Of a DNA stretch of 64,000 nucleotides, positions 36,230 through 47,159 are shown in pieces (position 1 is the stretch's first letter; each line of letters begins with the position of its first letter). The stretch is from Chelonoidis abingdonii (lineage: Eukaryota > Chordata > Testudines > Testudinidae). Below the pieces are notes generated by a model. The model had not been told where the DNA came from, searched no databases, and saw nothing but the letters and a program-made list of their open reading frames with translations. The translations under genes and the position numbers were made by a program. Where the stretch lies: NCBI RefSeq assembly GCF_003597395.2, contig NC_133770.1, positions 296,197,774 to 296,261,773 on the forward strand. Direction: 5' to 3'.

Positions 36230-39200
36230 GGAATACAAAGAACAAGCTACATCCATCCTTGGTGCAACTTCACTGTTTCCCAGTGTTCCCGATGACATTA
36301 CACCAGGGGAGAATTTGGCCCCCACCAACGGTGTTACACCAGGGAAGACTTTGGCCCTCTGCTTGTGTTTGATTTCGAGATGGCGCAGCAGGGCTGCGAG
36401 GTGGGGGTTGTTTGCAAACTGTTGCATGTTCACATTTCGTGCTTCACGTGTCAGTAATTTTCTCTCTCACTCAGAAGGGCGCACTTCACTTTTCTTAAAC
36501 GTAGTAAATTTATTCTACAGGGAACAACAGTGCAAACAAGTTTGTGTGCAAAAGTGAGAAAAACAAGCTCATGCCACATAAAACAGTAATAAAAACAGGA
36601 TCCTGGGAGCCTAATTCACTTACACCATGGATGTAACCAGAGTGCCAGCCCACCAATCCAACAACACAGCTGAAGCCTGGCTGATCTGATTTGAGGTCAG
36701 TTGCCAGCAGCAGTACTATATATTGTTTTTAAGTGGCCTCCTCAGCACCACACAAACACAGCCGTGATTTCTGAAAGAAGCAGGCAGTTTGCCTTTGACT
36801 ATATCTGAAAAGTCGTAGGAAGAGCTTGTAGAGCAGTAGCCCTATGAGAAGGCTGGAGTAAAACAAATGCAAAGATGCTTGGAGGCTGGTCATCATCATC
36901 ATCCCTTAAGTCTAACCTGCGTCTCCAATGAAATAATCAAAAAGCCTTCTACCATGCACCAGTCCCTGCCCTAAAGAGCTTACAAAGGACAACAGATGAG
37001 ACAATATCAATCAGAATATTGGTCACAGCTTGCCAGCAACCTAACCACTGTCAAGTTTTTTTGTAGGCATCCCGGCAAAGGAGAGTTTTAAGAAGGGAAG
37101 GAAGATAATGAGATAGTTTTGTGGGTGCTTACAGGGAGCTCCTTTGAAGCACATGGGGCAGCAAGGGAGAAAATATAAAAGGTCCTTGCTTGAAAATGTA
37201 ACATCTGGGAAAGAGAGGCTCACATGACAGGCTGCTCAGTGGCGAGGATCGACAGCTCAACAGTGGATGAGAGCTGGTAGGAAAGGTGAGGATTGACTGG
37301 CAAAGGCCTTGGAAGTGAAGACGAGTGGCAAAAAAAACAACAAATGGATCTTTTAAAAATACTAGGGAATAAGCAGACGTAAACACAGCAGGTAGTCCCA
37401 TAAAAAGGGACTGATATAGCAGCTGGTGATGATTTACATGATTTATACAGGGAAAGCAATACAAAGGGAAAAAACTTCCAGAAGCTCTCAGACATGGGTA
37501 TAACAATGAAGTAGCATCAAGGTGGGGAGGACGGAGTAGCTATTTGCATTTGGACACTGTGTGTTATAAATGTGAATTAATTAGGTTAATATTAAGGAGG
37601 ATAAATATCTGAATATTCCAAATGACTATATTTTCTCAGTTTATCTATGTTAATGGTGACAAAAATAAAATAATGGAAGAAACAACCATCAGATGATAAC
37701 TTTCGATCCCTGTCAAGATTTGCACTCACGTCCTAATGGTGGAAGGCTCCACATCCACTACCAGCCATAGGCAGTTCTTTCCCCCTCCAGCTTTCTTAAG
37801 CCAGAGGGAGAGCGGAGTGGAAAGTGGGAATGCTGAGATAAGGAAGAATTCCAGGTCACCCTTCAGGGAATCTCCCCCATACCAACCAGAAAAAAACATT
37901 TACAAATACGTTGCAGGACTTTTAGTCACATCATGTTTAAAGAAGAGGCATTGTAGGAGACAAACAGACCATAAAAAGATGCTGCCACTCACTCATTCTC
38001 TATTTAATCACTCCAGGTATCCCAGATACATCACTTACTCATGGTATCCTTTCCAAAACTGGACAGTCTTTCAGCTCCAAGCTGACAGCAGGAGGCGCTG
38101 CTTTCTGGAAATCGTGTACACAAAACAATTACAGCAGAACCAATACACTGGAGAGTCAAATCCACTAGGGGACTTTTGTTTCCCAGCTCTTCAGGACACC
38201 TGTCTGTCTTTGTTTCCTATAGTGCCATGCTCGTCTACAGTGATTCATAAATGATGAACTGCAATAATTAACCCTTGTGCAAATAAAGTTTGCCTGTGGT
38301 TCTGTTCTACTCAGTGGGGTTCAGAGCAGTAGCTGGAACAGAGGGGTTAAATTAGGTTTATAATGACTGGGAAACTGCAAAATCAATTCTCTTTAGTGCA
38401 GCTCTCTTTCAGCGAACTTCCCTGTTGCTATTTTCCTTCAACAAGGGAAAAAAGAAAAAAAATACATGTATTAAGGCAGTGCTGTTCTACTAGTCTGGCA
38501 AGAGAAAAGGGAACTCTATCCTGCATCTTCATATAGAACCTGTGGCTACTAGGAGTTTGGCTGATCAGTCTGAGAAGGAGAGGAATTTTTGTAAACCAAC
38601 AGACAATAGCCAACGAATATAGTGCAAGCTCTAACAAATGCATGGCAGGAACAATCTTGCACTGCCCAGAGATAGACTAGATAACCAAACAGGTCCCCTC
38701 CATCTCCAACAGGCAATCTTCCCATTCCCCCAACCTCTACAAGGCAAGTCATCCACCGCTAATAACAATATGGCCAAAAAAACCAGAGTGCCTAAAGTTA
38801 AAGCAATGAAACCCATATTTAGACAGCACTTTGGCCTGGTTTTGACTGTGATTGCTCAGTGAGTCTGAAAAAAAAAAAAATAACCTTGCCCATTTTATGT
38901 AAGTACCTCCCCTCCCCCGAGCTTACGTATTATGCAGGGCAGGCAGGCGGGACGCCAGGCTTGTGTTCTCTGTCAGCTGACACAGTCTCTGTGTCACACA
39001 CACACACACAGTTTCTGTGTGTCTCTTTCACATTCACCTCCCAACACACACCGGTATTATTGTTGTTACTTCTTGGTGCTCCCTGCAATGCACATACAGT
39101 CTCTGTAATTTTATTCTTTCAAAGTGTATTTTACTGTTTTGACTGGTCTATGCATTTCATAATCTTTATTTCTCTCTTACACTTAAATTTACTTCTTTGA

Positions 39201-39260
39201 GTTGTGAGTTATAAAATGCCTAACCTGTCCTAGCTGGATAACTTTTTAAAAATATATATT
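36230..39260. other. Non-coding stretch
   Basis: No gene. Frames at 36042-36557 and 37736-38254 (about 171 codons each) show no domain; the first overlaps a SINE. A CA microsatellite lies at 38996-39010. Confidence 0.55.
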
Positions 39261-39261
39261 A

Positions 39262-39366
39262 TATCTAGGTTTTTTGTTTCTACTGGTGGTGCACATCTGC
39301 ACATACCTCAGTGCACATAATAAAATGTATTCTGCACATGGATGGAAAAAATTAGAGGGAACACTG
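39262..39366. mobile_element. MITE fragment
   Basis: CACATCTGCACATACCTCAG ... AAAAATTAGAGGGAACACTG resembles the right end of a common chelonian MITE. Left end missing. Confidence 0.4.
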
Positions 39367-39594
39367 CCCCAGACACGGGGCTGGCAACCGCAGCCAGGAG
39401 CAGATCCCCAGGCGCGAGGCAGGCAGATGGGACCCCTGGTGCAGGGCAAGCAGCCAAGGCCGGGGCCAGGAGAGGAACTGGGTGGCACTCCCTGCCCACC
39501 CCCTGTAGGGGCTGGTCTGGGCTCCAGCCACGCCACCCCAAACATTTCTCCATGCCCTCCTAGGGCAGCACACCACATACATTGAAAACCTCTG
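39367..39594. mobile_element. hAT-type MITE, left-truncated
   Basis: GC-rich interior of the same style as 33335-33786 (AGGGGCTGGTCTGGGCTCCA) and the terminus CATTGAAAACCTCTG. Joined directly to the preceding MITE fragment. Confidence 0.55.
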
Positions 39595-39599
39595 ATCTA

Positions 39600-40236
39600 C
39601 ACATTTTTGCAATATCCTTCTATTCACTGCATTCTACAGTAATAAATTCAGTGAGGTCCTTCCCACTATACTCAATATCTTGTCAGCTGTCATTCAAGTA
39701 TATCAACACCAGAAACCCGCTAGGATAAGTAACATTCGCTTCTGTTTAACACATTAATCTTATCCAGCTAATGAACTAGGTCAAGATGAAAATCTCAGTT
39801 TACATTATCAGCCATCATGATGTTAAGATAAACAAGCAGTGGATGAATCAAGTTGTTTCCAGTTACCTTTGGATCATAGGAATTGCCATACAGTATCTGA
39901 GTGGACCATCTACTCCAGTATCTCGTCAGACAGTAGACAGTACTATCTGATTCAGACGACAGTACAAGAAACCCCGTTATGAACAATTATGGAAGAACTT
40001 TACTCTGGGGAAATTCTGCGCCAAAAAATAAAAAAAATTCTGTGCACATTTTAAAATTCCACAAAATTCTGGATATTTTATTTGTCAAAATAACACAATA
40101 TAATCATGCCAGTTTCAATTATTTTGGTAATTTATTTCAAACTACAGTGGCAAATTGCCGGTACTGTTCTGCTGGGTCTCGCGCTTTCTCTTCTCTGGGG
40201 TAGGTTCAGGGCGCTATTGCTTGCCTCTGAACCAGT
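39600..40236. other. Unannotated non-coding sequence before gap
   Basis: No recognisable feature. Confidence 0.5.
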
Positions 40237-40618
40237 NNNNNNNNNNNNNNNNNNNNNNNNNNNNNNNNNNNNNNNNNNNNNNNNNNNNNNNNNNNNNNNN
40301 NNNNNNNNNNNNNNNNNNNNNNNNNNNNNNNNNNNNNNNNNNNNNNNNNNNNNNNNNNNNNNNNNNNNNNNNNNNNNNNNNNNNNNNNNNNNNNNNNNNN
40401 NNNNNNNNNNNNNNNNNNNNNNNNNNNNNNNNNNNNNNNNNNNNNNNNNNNNNNNNNNNNNNNNNNNNNNNNNNNNNNNNNNNNNNNNNNNNNNNNNNNN
40501 NNNNNNNNNNNNNNNNNNNNNNNNNNNNNNNNNNNNNNNNNNNNNNNNNNNNNNNNNNNNNNNNNNNNNNNNNNNNNNNNNNNNNNNNNNNNNNNNNNNN
40601 NNNNNNNNNNNNNNNNNN
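40237..40618. other. Assembly gap (382 N)
   Basis: A run of N that separates the desert from unit A and hides the left boundary of the duplication. Open frames running through it are artefacts. Single N bases also occur at 44889 and 47792. Confidence 0.99.
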
Positions 40619-40744
40619 TTTGGCTATAAATGTACAGGCAGGGTTTTCCCATAAGAGGCTGATGTTAGGCACTCAAATCCTATGGACAGTGAATGGGAGT
40701 GGGGCACCTAACACCTTTAGGTCCCATTATCAATTATAACTGGA

Positions 40745-40900
40745 CATGATGAAGCAGACAGTACACTGGACTAGGACTCCGGATAGTTGGTTTCTTTCCC
40801 TGTCCCTGCCACTAGCCCACTGAATGACTCTGGGCAGGTAACTACACCTCTTTTTTCCTTCGTTTCCCAGCTATAACGTGAGGATAAGGATCTGGAGCTA
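40745..40900 (+). mobile_element. MIR-like SINE, unit A copy
   Basis: AGTACACTGGACTAGGACTC ... TGACTCTGGGCAGGTAAC ... GTTTCCCAGCTATAACGTG. It is duplicated at 55325-55480 and 63575-63720, so it predates the duplication. Confidence 0.65.
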
Positions 40901-41435
40901 AGGCTAGAGTCACAAAGCTTCCTCTTTATGCTGAATCCCAGCATCCAGCCTCCTGGGACTCACAAAATCCTGCTTAGCTGCCGGCAAACCCATTAGGCAG
41001 CTAAGTGTTTGCAGTAAAAGGGGTTTAGGCCCCTATGTCTCTGCCTCTGGACATGCCCCCTGCAGCCCCCATCAGGCACCTGGAGTGATGCCCAGACCTG
41101 GGGAAGATAGGCATTCCCCTGCCTGACTCAGCTGCAGGGCCCAATATGGCAGGCGAGGTGCCCAGATGCTTTTGAAAATCCAACTGGGCCCAAGTATCCT
41201 GAAAAACTTGCCTAAATTGTTGCTGGAAATGGGCAAATAACAAGCCTGGACTGGTGTCCTGTGTTCTGTGGCACAGGCTAGAGAGTTTCTTTTTACTTTT
41301 CTGTTCCTTTGGAAAGAAATCTGGAGATGAAATACACTAAGTAACAAAAGTTAATTATACAGTTGTCTAAACATTGGAGTTCCATAGTGCAGTTACAACT
41401 CAATATTTTATAATGTAGGTTTTATATTTTTGTAC

Positions 41436-41452
41436 GTGTGTGTGTGTGTATA
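41436..41452. repeat. GT microsatellite downstream of OR (unit A)
   Basis: GTGTGTGTGTGTGT. The unit B equivalent at about 56019-56040 is interrupted. Confidence 0.8.
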
Positions 41453-41823
41453 GAAGTCTCTAACCCTACAATGACTGGGTGATCAACATTCCAGCTGAGT
41501 CCATTTTCCCACACTCTGTCACTGAGCACAATCTTCCCTCATTGTCTGAACTTAGAACAGTCAAAAGTTCAAATCATCCACCAGCCCAGTAGTACTCTCC
41601 TGTGGGATCTCACATAAACCTCTTAAAACCTGTGACTTCATTCTTTTTCGGATCTGTCTGTCTCCACTTTCTCCCAGAGCTGTGACTCTGTAAGAGCATG
41701 ACATGAAGCCCAAGGAAGCTAACGGAGACACGACCCTAGACTACAGTAGGCTTTGGATCAGGCCCCAAAACAGCTTGTGCCATATCTGTTTTATTTTACC
41801 CTAAGGATTGTGATCAGTTAGCA

Positions 41824-42773
41824 TTATCCAAACATGGATTTCCTGCAAGCTTTCCTCAGGGCCTCCTTAACCTCTTTGTTTCTCAGGCTGTAGATGAGGG
41901 GATTTACCAGGGGAGTCAGGACAGTGTAGACAACAGAGAAAACTTTCTTGAAGCCTCTCAGTGTATTGGTTGTTGGGAACATATAGACAATCAGTAGAGT
42001 TCCATAATACATGGTCACCACAATGAGGTGGGAGGAGCAGGTAGAAAAGGCCTTTTTTGCCTCCCCGTGGTAGAAGGGATTCTTAGGATGGTTGCAATGA
42101 TGCAGAGGGTAGGACATCAATGTAAGTAGGAATGGGACCCAGTAAGAAAATCAAGCTGAGTTGTGAAAGCCAACATTTCCATCAGCTGAGGATCATTGCA
42201 GGAGAGTTTTAGAAGGGGGATAAGATCACAAAAGAAATGGTCAATACCATTGGGACCACAGAAAGACAACTGGGATGCTGACAGTGTTGTTATGCTACTA
42301 ACTAGGAAGCCACATATCCAACAGCCAGCTGCAAGCTGGAGGCAAGACCTGCCGCTCATTCGGGCTGCATAGTGCAGTGGTTTCCCTATGGCTAAATACC
42401 GATCATAAGACATCACCGCTAAGAGAAGGCATTCGGTGGCAATCATAGAAACAAAGAAATAATATTGTGTGAGACATCCACTGAATGAAATAGTCCTAAC
42501 CTCAATCAGGAGACTGGCCAGCATCCTAGGTAGGATGGTGGAGGTGTAGCAGGTCTCCAAGCAGGACAAGTTCCCCAGGAAGAAGTACATGGGTGTGTGA
42601 AGGTCCTGATCGACCACAATTAGCACCACAATGAGGATGTTCCCAGCCATGGTTGCAATGTAGACCACTAGAAACAGCAGGAAAAGAAGGATTTGCAGTT
42701 CAGGGAGATTGCTGAATCCCAAGAGGATGAATTCTGTGATGGACGTTTCATTTCCCTGTTCTGGGTTCGCCAT
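41824..42773 (-). pseudogene. Class II olfactory receptor pseudogene (unit A), frameshifted in TM5-IC3
   Basis: Paralogue of the OR at 56380-57357, starting MANPEQGNETS at 42773 just after a good acceptor (TTTCCTATAG, AG at 42783-42784). Residues 1 to about 205 and the TM6-C-terminal part (KAFSTCSSHL, VNPLIYSLRN) are clearly OR, but they lie in different frames. Alignment by eye to the unit B gene shows four insertions on the genomic strand: +1 in 42155-42163, +1 in 42138-42143, +1 in 42105-42110 and +2 in the T run at 42053-42058. The net +5 agrees with the frame offset between the two halves. Unlike unit B it keeps the TM3 cysteine (SGCLTQ) and MSYDRY, but it has Gly instead of Cys in AIC (LAIGKPLHY). 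Because all indels fall within about 110 bp, assembly error is an alternative to true decay. Confidence 0.9.
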
Positions 42774-42784
42774 GGGGTTTGCCT

Positions 42785-44110
42785 ATAGGAAAGAAAATTA
42801 ACTCTGTGATATAAATGAACAACATTCACACAATAAAATGGCAGTATTCTTTTCATCATCTCCCTCTGCTGGCTACTGGAACAATAACTGAGTGGAGAAT
42901 GATGGCTAAGGGAGTGGAAATGCTATCTCTTGATTCCTGGGACAGATTTCATCTATGAGCAGTCTGCAGGTTAAACAAAACATTAATCTCTCTGGAAACA
43001 CATGTAATAGCTTGAAAGATGTCATCATGCATTCAAATACTATACTGATGGGGCTGAGATACAACATAAACACAGATAGATATTAAATCTATCTGTTAAA
43101 TAGTCACACATTTCACTTCCCGGTGTATCAAAGCAGTACCATGTCTTCTTATAGATTGGACTTCCACTGGCATAAAGGGTCAGGATTTTATATTTTAGAG
43201 GAAGCCACAACAAAGAAGCAAACCAAGCAGCTAGGACTGGGATTTGCAGTGGTTGGCCAGCCAACTTCAAGTGAATTGAACTGGAAATGGGCTGCCTATT
43301 TCTATTAAACGTATTCGAAAATTTTTATCATCAGATAAATACCTGTCCTTCCCTAGGACAATATTTCATTGTCCTGCAATTGGAACATTTTGATCTCTAT
43401 CAACAATTTTTTTCCCATTAAAATTGCCAATCAGAAATTTTTATCAGCTCTACATTTTCTTCTTTTCTTCTTTATCTTTGGTTAAAAAAATGTATTAATT
43501 CTCTGTCTTGCTTTGTTTATGACTGTCTAGTCTGCCACTATTAATTCTTATTAACTACTAAATAAGGAGTTGATCCTGCATGGAGTTATTCATAGCATGA
43601 ATTTTACAAATCTGGAATAATTTTGTTCAGTCTGAGCCTTCTCCTACTGAAGTAAAAGATAAAATTTCCATTGTCTTCAGAGATGGGGACCGTTAATTTC
43701 AATGGAATTTGGACAACTAATGCCTTGAGCCTTCTTTAAAATGTATAGCTCGATTTGGCTGATTTGATTTCAATCAATAAACATCAGTAAACATTGATAT
43801 CAGCTAACACATTGAAATCAACAACAGAAAATATCGATAATAGGTGGTGTCAGAGCAGCCTCCCCACATGCCTTGTGCCTGCAAAGATGGGTTTCACCGG
43901 CCCTGTGGCTGTGCAGGGATCCCTCTGCCCCAGCTATCATGGGGTGAGTGAGTGAGCAGTGACAGCAGAGAGGCTGAGGGCTCCCTGAATGGCTGAATTG
44001 ATGGTGACATCCATCTCTGAAGGCACAAGGTGCAATGCAGGTTGAGGTCCTGGTGGGCCAGAGCCAAGACCCCCAGCCTTGGCTGTGTTGGGATTTTGTG
44101 GTTCCCAATA
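42785..44110. other. Spacer 5' of the unit A OR
   Basis: Colinear with 57370-58990 of unit B. It should hold the promoter and non-coding 5' exon(s) of the OR, but I cannot place them. AT-rich. Confidence 0.5.
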
Positions 44111-44111
44111 A

Positions 44112-44522
44112 TAGCCAAATGAGTCAGATGCTGGATAGAATCAAGGGTCTTTGATACTTCATTCAATTCAATTCAATTCAGTTCAACAAGGCTTTATTCA
44201 ATGTGCACAAAGGGAGAACCTCTAGTACAAAAATCAGCCAGCGTCCGTCCCTCCAGTAAGGATCCCCTCCCATTGCTATTTTATAGCACATGGCAGTTAC
44301 ATAACAAGTTACATAACACAAACCTGTAACCAGTCATATTTAACTTTTCTATATATGGATTTGTTCATCACATGCTTATACTTCCCCACTCCACATGTTG
44401 AGCTCACTCTCCTCCCCTTGGCCTTTTCTATAATTTTCCTAGGATGGTAAGCCACAGCATGCTTCTTTATGCATACGTACTTTGTAAATCACATTTTGTT
44501 TAAAATGAATACAAGCATATCC
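44112..44522. mobile_element. Unit A-specific insertion of unknown class
   Basis: Absent from the matching place in unit B (near 59104). Near its left edge is an ATTCA/TTCAA repeat tract (44160-44183), then GGCTTTATTCAATGTGCAC. Origin not recognised. Confidence 0.45.
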
Positions 44523-44694
44523 TTCATCTGTGAGGTGGAGGATGAGTCTGTGTCTTTGGGGAAGGCCACCCCACTTCTGGACGGCTTCTGTCCATGGATG
44601 GAGCCATTCAACTGGGGTAGCCTCTGCCACGACCTGGAGCTCATCATTCTTTGAAACTTTCCATTTCAGGGTAACATTCCTTGTGGATAGGGAG

Positions 44695-44895
44695 AAGCAG
44701 TAGAGGTGGTATATCTTGACTTTAATAAGGCTTTTGATGTTGTCTTGCATGACCTTCTCATAAACAAACTAAGGAAATTCAACCTAGATGGAGCTATTAT
44801 AAGGTGGGTGCATAACAGCGTGGAAAACCATTCACAGAGAATAGTTATCAGTAGTTCACAGTCATGCTGGAAGGGCATAATGAGTGGGNGGAAAA
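44695..44895 (+). mobile_element. CR1-type LINE reverse-transcriptase fragment
   Basis: Encodes VVYLDFNKAFDVVLHDLL, INKLRKFNLDGAIIRWVHN and SSSQSCWKGIMSG, the RT block LDF-KAFDTV-H. Ends abruptly near an N at 44889. Absent from unit B. Confidence 0.75.
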
Positions 44896-45371
44896 CATGT
44901 TTTTGTGTTGTAAAGCGAGCAGATATGAGTCAAGTTACACTGAGTAAGGACTTACACCATTCTCTGACCACAGCTACAATTTGAAGAGGAAATAAACATG
45001 TACAAGTGAAATCATCACGCACTAACATATGCAGGATAACAGACAGTCATATATGGCAAATCACCTATTATAAAAACCTGTTAGCAGTGATTTTCAAAGC
45101 CGTCTAGGGGATTCAGGCACAGGGAGAGGTTTTCTAAGGTACAGATGGAGGTTAGGTAACTAACTCTTATTTGTACCTTTGAATACATCCCCTATTATGG
45201 CACAAATTTCAGTGGAAGTTGTGCATCTACGTCCCCTAGGTGACTTTGGGGAAAACGTCACCATTCATGTTTATACAAGTGAATACTGCAAAGCTGGAAA
45301 AAGCCAGAATACTATGAAGCAGGCAGATAGTTAATATAGTTTGAGGGTAATAACAACTGGTCAGCCTATAG

Positions 45372-45736
45372 CAGAAGTCACCAAATTGTAAGGCATGCCC
45401 CCCTGATGGGGACATGCAGAAAAGTTTGGGGGGCACAGCTGGGCTCAGACAGCCCCCACAGGAGGTGGGCAGGCAGTGCCACCTAGCCCTGCTCCACTTC
45501 CAGCTCTGCTCTGGCCCCACCCTCAGACTCGGCCCCTGACCGCGGCTCCATTCCCGACCCCAGCCACACTCCAGCCCCAGCCCTGCCTCCACGCCCAGTT
45601 GCAGCCCCAATCTCAGTACCTCTTATCCCTGTTCACATCCCCTGCACCCCAGGAGCCGTGGCCCCACTCCAAGTGGCACAGGGAGAGGAGAGAGGGGCAA
45701 GGGGGAACATGACTCTGAAAAGTTTGGGGACCACTG
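45372..45736. mobile_element. hAT-type MITE in unit A
   Basis: 365 bp. Starts CAGAAGTCACCAAA and ends AGTTTGGGGACCACTG. The flanks GCCTATAG (45364-45371) and GCCTATCA (45737-45744) match at 6 of 8. Absent from unit B, so it postdates the duplication. Confidence 0.8.
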
Positions 45737-45814
45737 GCCTATCATATCTTCCATCAGAGGATCTGTGAGTAGCTTCTGACTAATGTTGAATGCCCTTGTG
45801 AAGCAGGTAAGCAC

Positions 45815-45910
45815 TATTTACATTTTACAAGTGAAGAAACTGAGACTAGAGTTACATGACTTGACCAAGGTCAAAGCCAAAGTCAGAATCAAAGCTGGGA
45901 TTAAAATCCA
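45815..45910 (-). mobile_element. MIR-like SINE fragment
   Basis: TTTACAAGTGAAGAAACTGA ... ATGACTTGACCAAGGTC. Confidence 0.55.
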
Positions 45911-45929
45911 AGTTCCTTACACAGGCTCA

Positions 45930-47155
45930 TACTTTCAAAAGGCCTGGCACAAGATTCCACACAAGAGGCTACTAAAAAAGTTAAGTACTTATGGGGCAAG
46001 AGGCAAAGTATTATCATGGACAAAACCTGGCTCAGAGACAGAAAGCAAAAAGTAAGATTAAATGGTCAATTATCATCGCAAAATATCAACAGCATGGGGC
46101 TGTTCTAGGTCCCGTGTTGTTTAATGTATTTATTAATGAACCGGAGATGGGGGAGAGTAGTGAGATAGCAAAATTTTCAGAAAACAAAGTTATTTAGGTT
46201 AGTCAGGACCTGAAAAGACAGTGGGGGATTTTAGAGAGACCTAAACAAGCTAGGAGAATGGGCAACATGATGACAAAAAAATTCACTGTCAATAAATGCA
46301 AAGTACCGCACCTGAGGGTGGAAGGGAACAAATCACTTCTACTCCTTATAGGGTTTACATTAAACTTAAGAAAGGGACCTAGGCATCACTATAGGCAAGT
46401 CATAGACCTCTGCCGAACACGTAGGTGCTGTCAAGATGTTTGATGCACTAGGAATGAGACTGTGAATAATGCAGAGAATATTCTAATGCCTTTATATAAA
46501 TCAATGGGGTGGCCTCAGCTGGAATACTGTGTGGAGTACATGTCACCCCATCTCAAAAAGGATATTGCAAAACTAGGGGGGTGAGGGGTCTGAAGAAGAG
46601 TGGTAAGAATGGTCAAGGGTCTGGAAAAAAAAAACTCCGATGAAGAGAGATTGAAAATGTTAGGATTGTTATCTTAGAGAGAAGATGATTGAGAGGGGAC
46701 GTGACAGAAATCTAATAAGACAAGAACAAGGGAACACTCAATTTAATTAAAAGGTGAGAAAATCAAAACCGATAAAAGGAAATACTTTTTCACACAACTG
46801 TTATTAAACTGTGGAACTCAATGCCACAGGAAACTGTTGAAACCAAGACCTTAACAGGATTCAAAACGGGACTGGACTGTTCCACCTACTTAAAGAATAT
46901 CCAGTATTATAATTAATTGTAACAAATTTTGGAAGGAATATTAAACCTTGTGCTTCAGGGTTCAAGCCAATTATCAACTATTAGAGAGGTGAATGAGACC
47001 TAATGTGGACAGCAGATTATCCCTCACCTACCTACAGTGGGATTCTTGCATCTTCTTTGGAAGCATCTAGTGCTGGCCCCTGCCAGAGACAGGATACTGG
47101 ACTAGATGGACCTGGGGTCTGATCCAGTCTGACAATTCCTATGTCCTTATAATCA
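45930..47155 (+). mobile_element. CR1-type LINE, RT to 3' end, decayed
   Basis: Frames in order: KAWHKIPHKRLLKKLSTYG, HGAVLGPVLFNVFINE with a ruined ADD box (KFSEN), then FTVNKCKVPHLRVEGNKS and a 3' tail with TGGACTAGATGGACCTGGGG and CAATTCCTATGTCCTTATAA. Plus strand, absent from unit B. Confidence 0.78.
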
Positions 47156-47159
47156 CAAA

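Noticed and set aside
37736..38254. 172-codon open frame
   Set aside because: No family resemblance and no repeat or exon context; low-information composition.
40106..40739. Long frames in several phases across 40237-40618
   Set aside because: They exist only because the N gap contains no stop codons.
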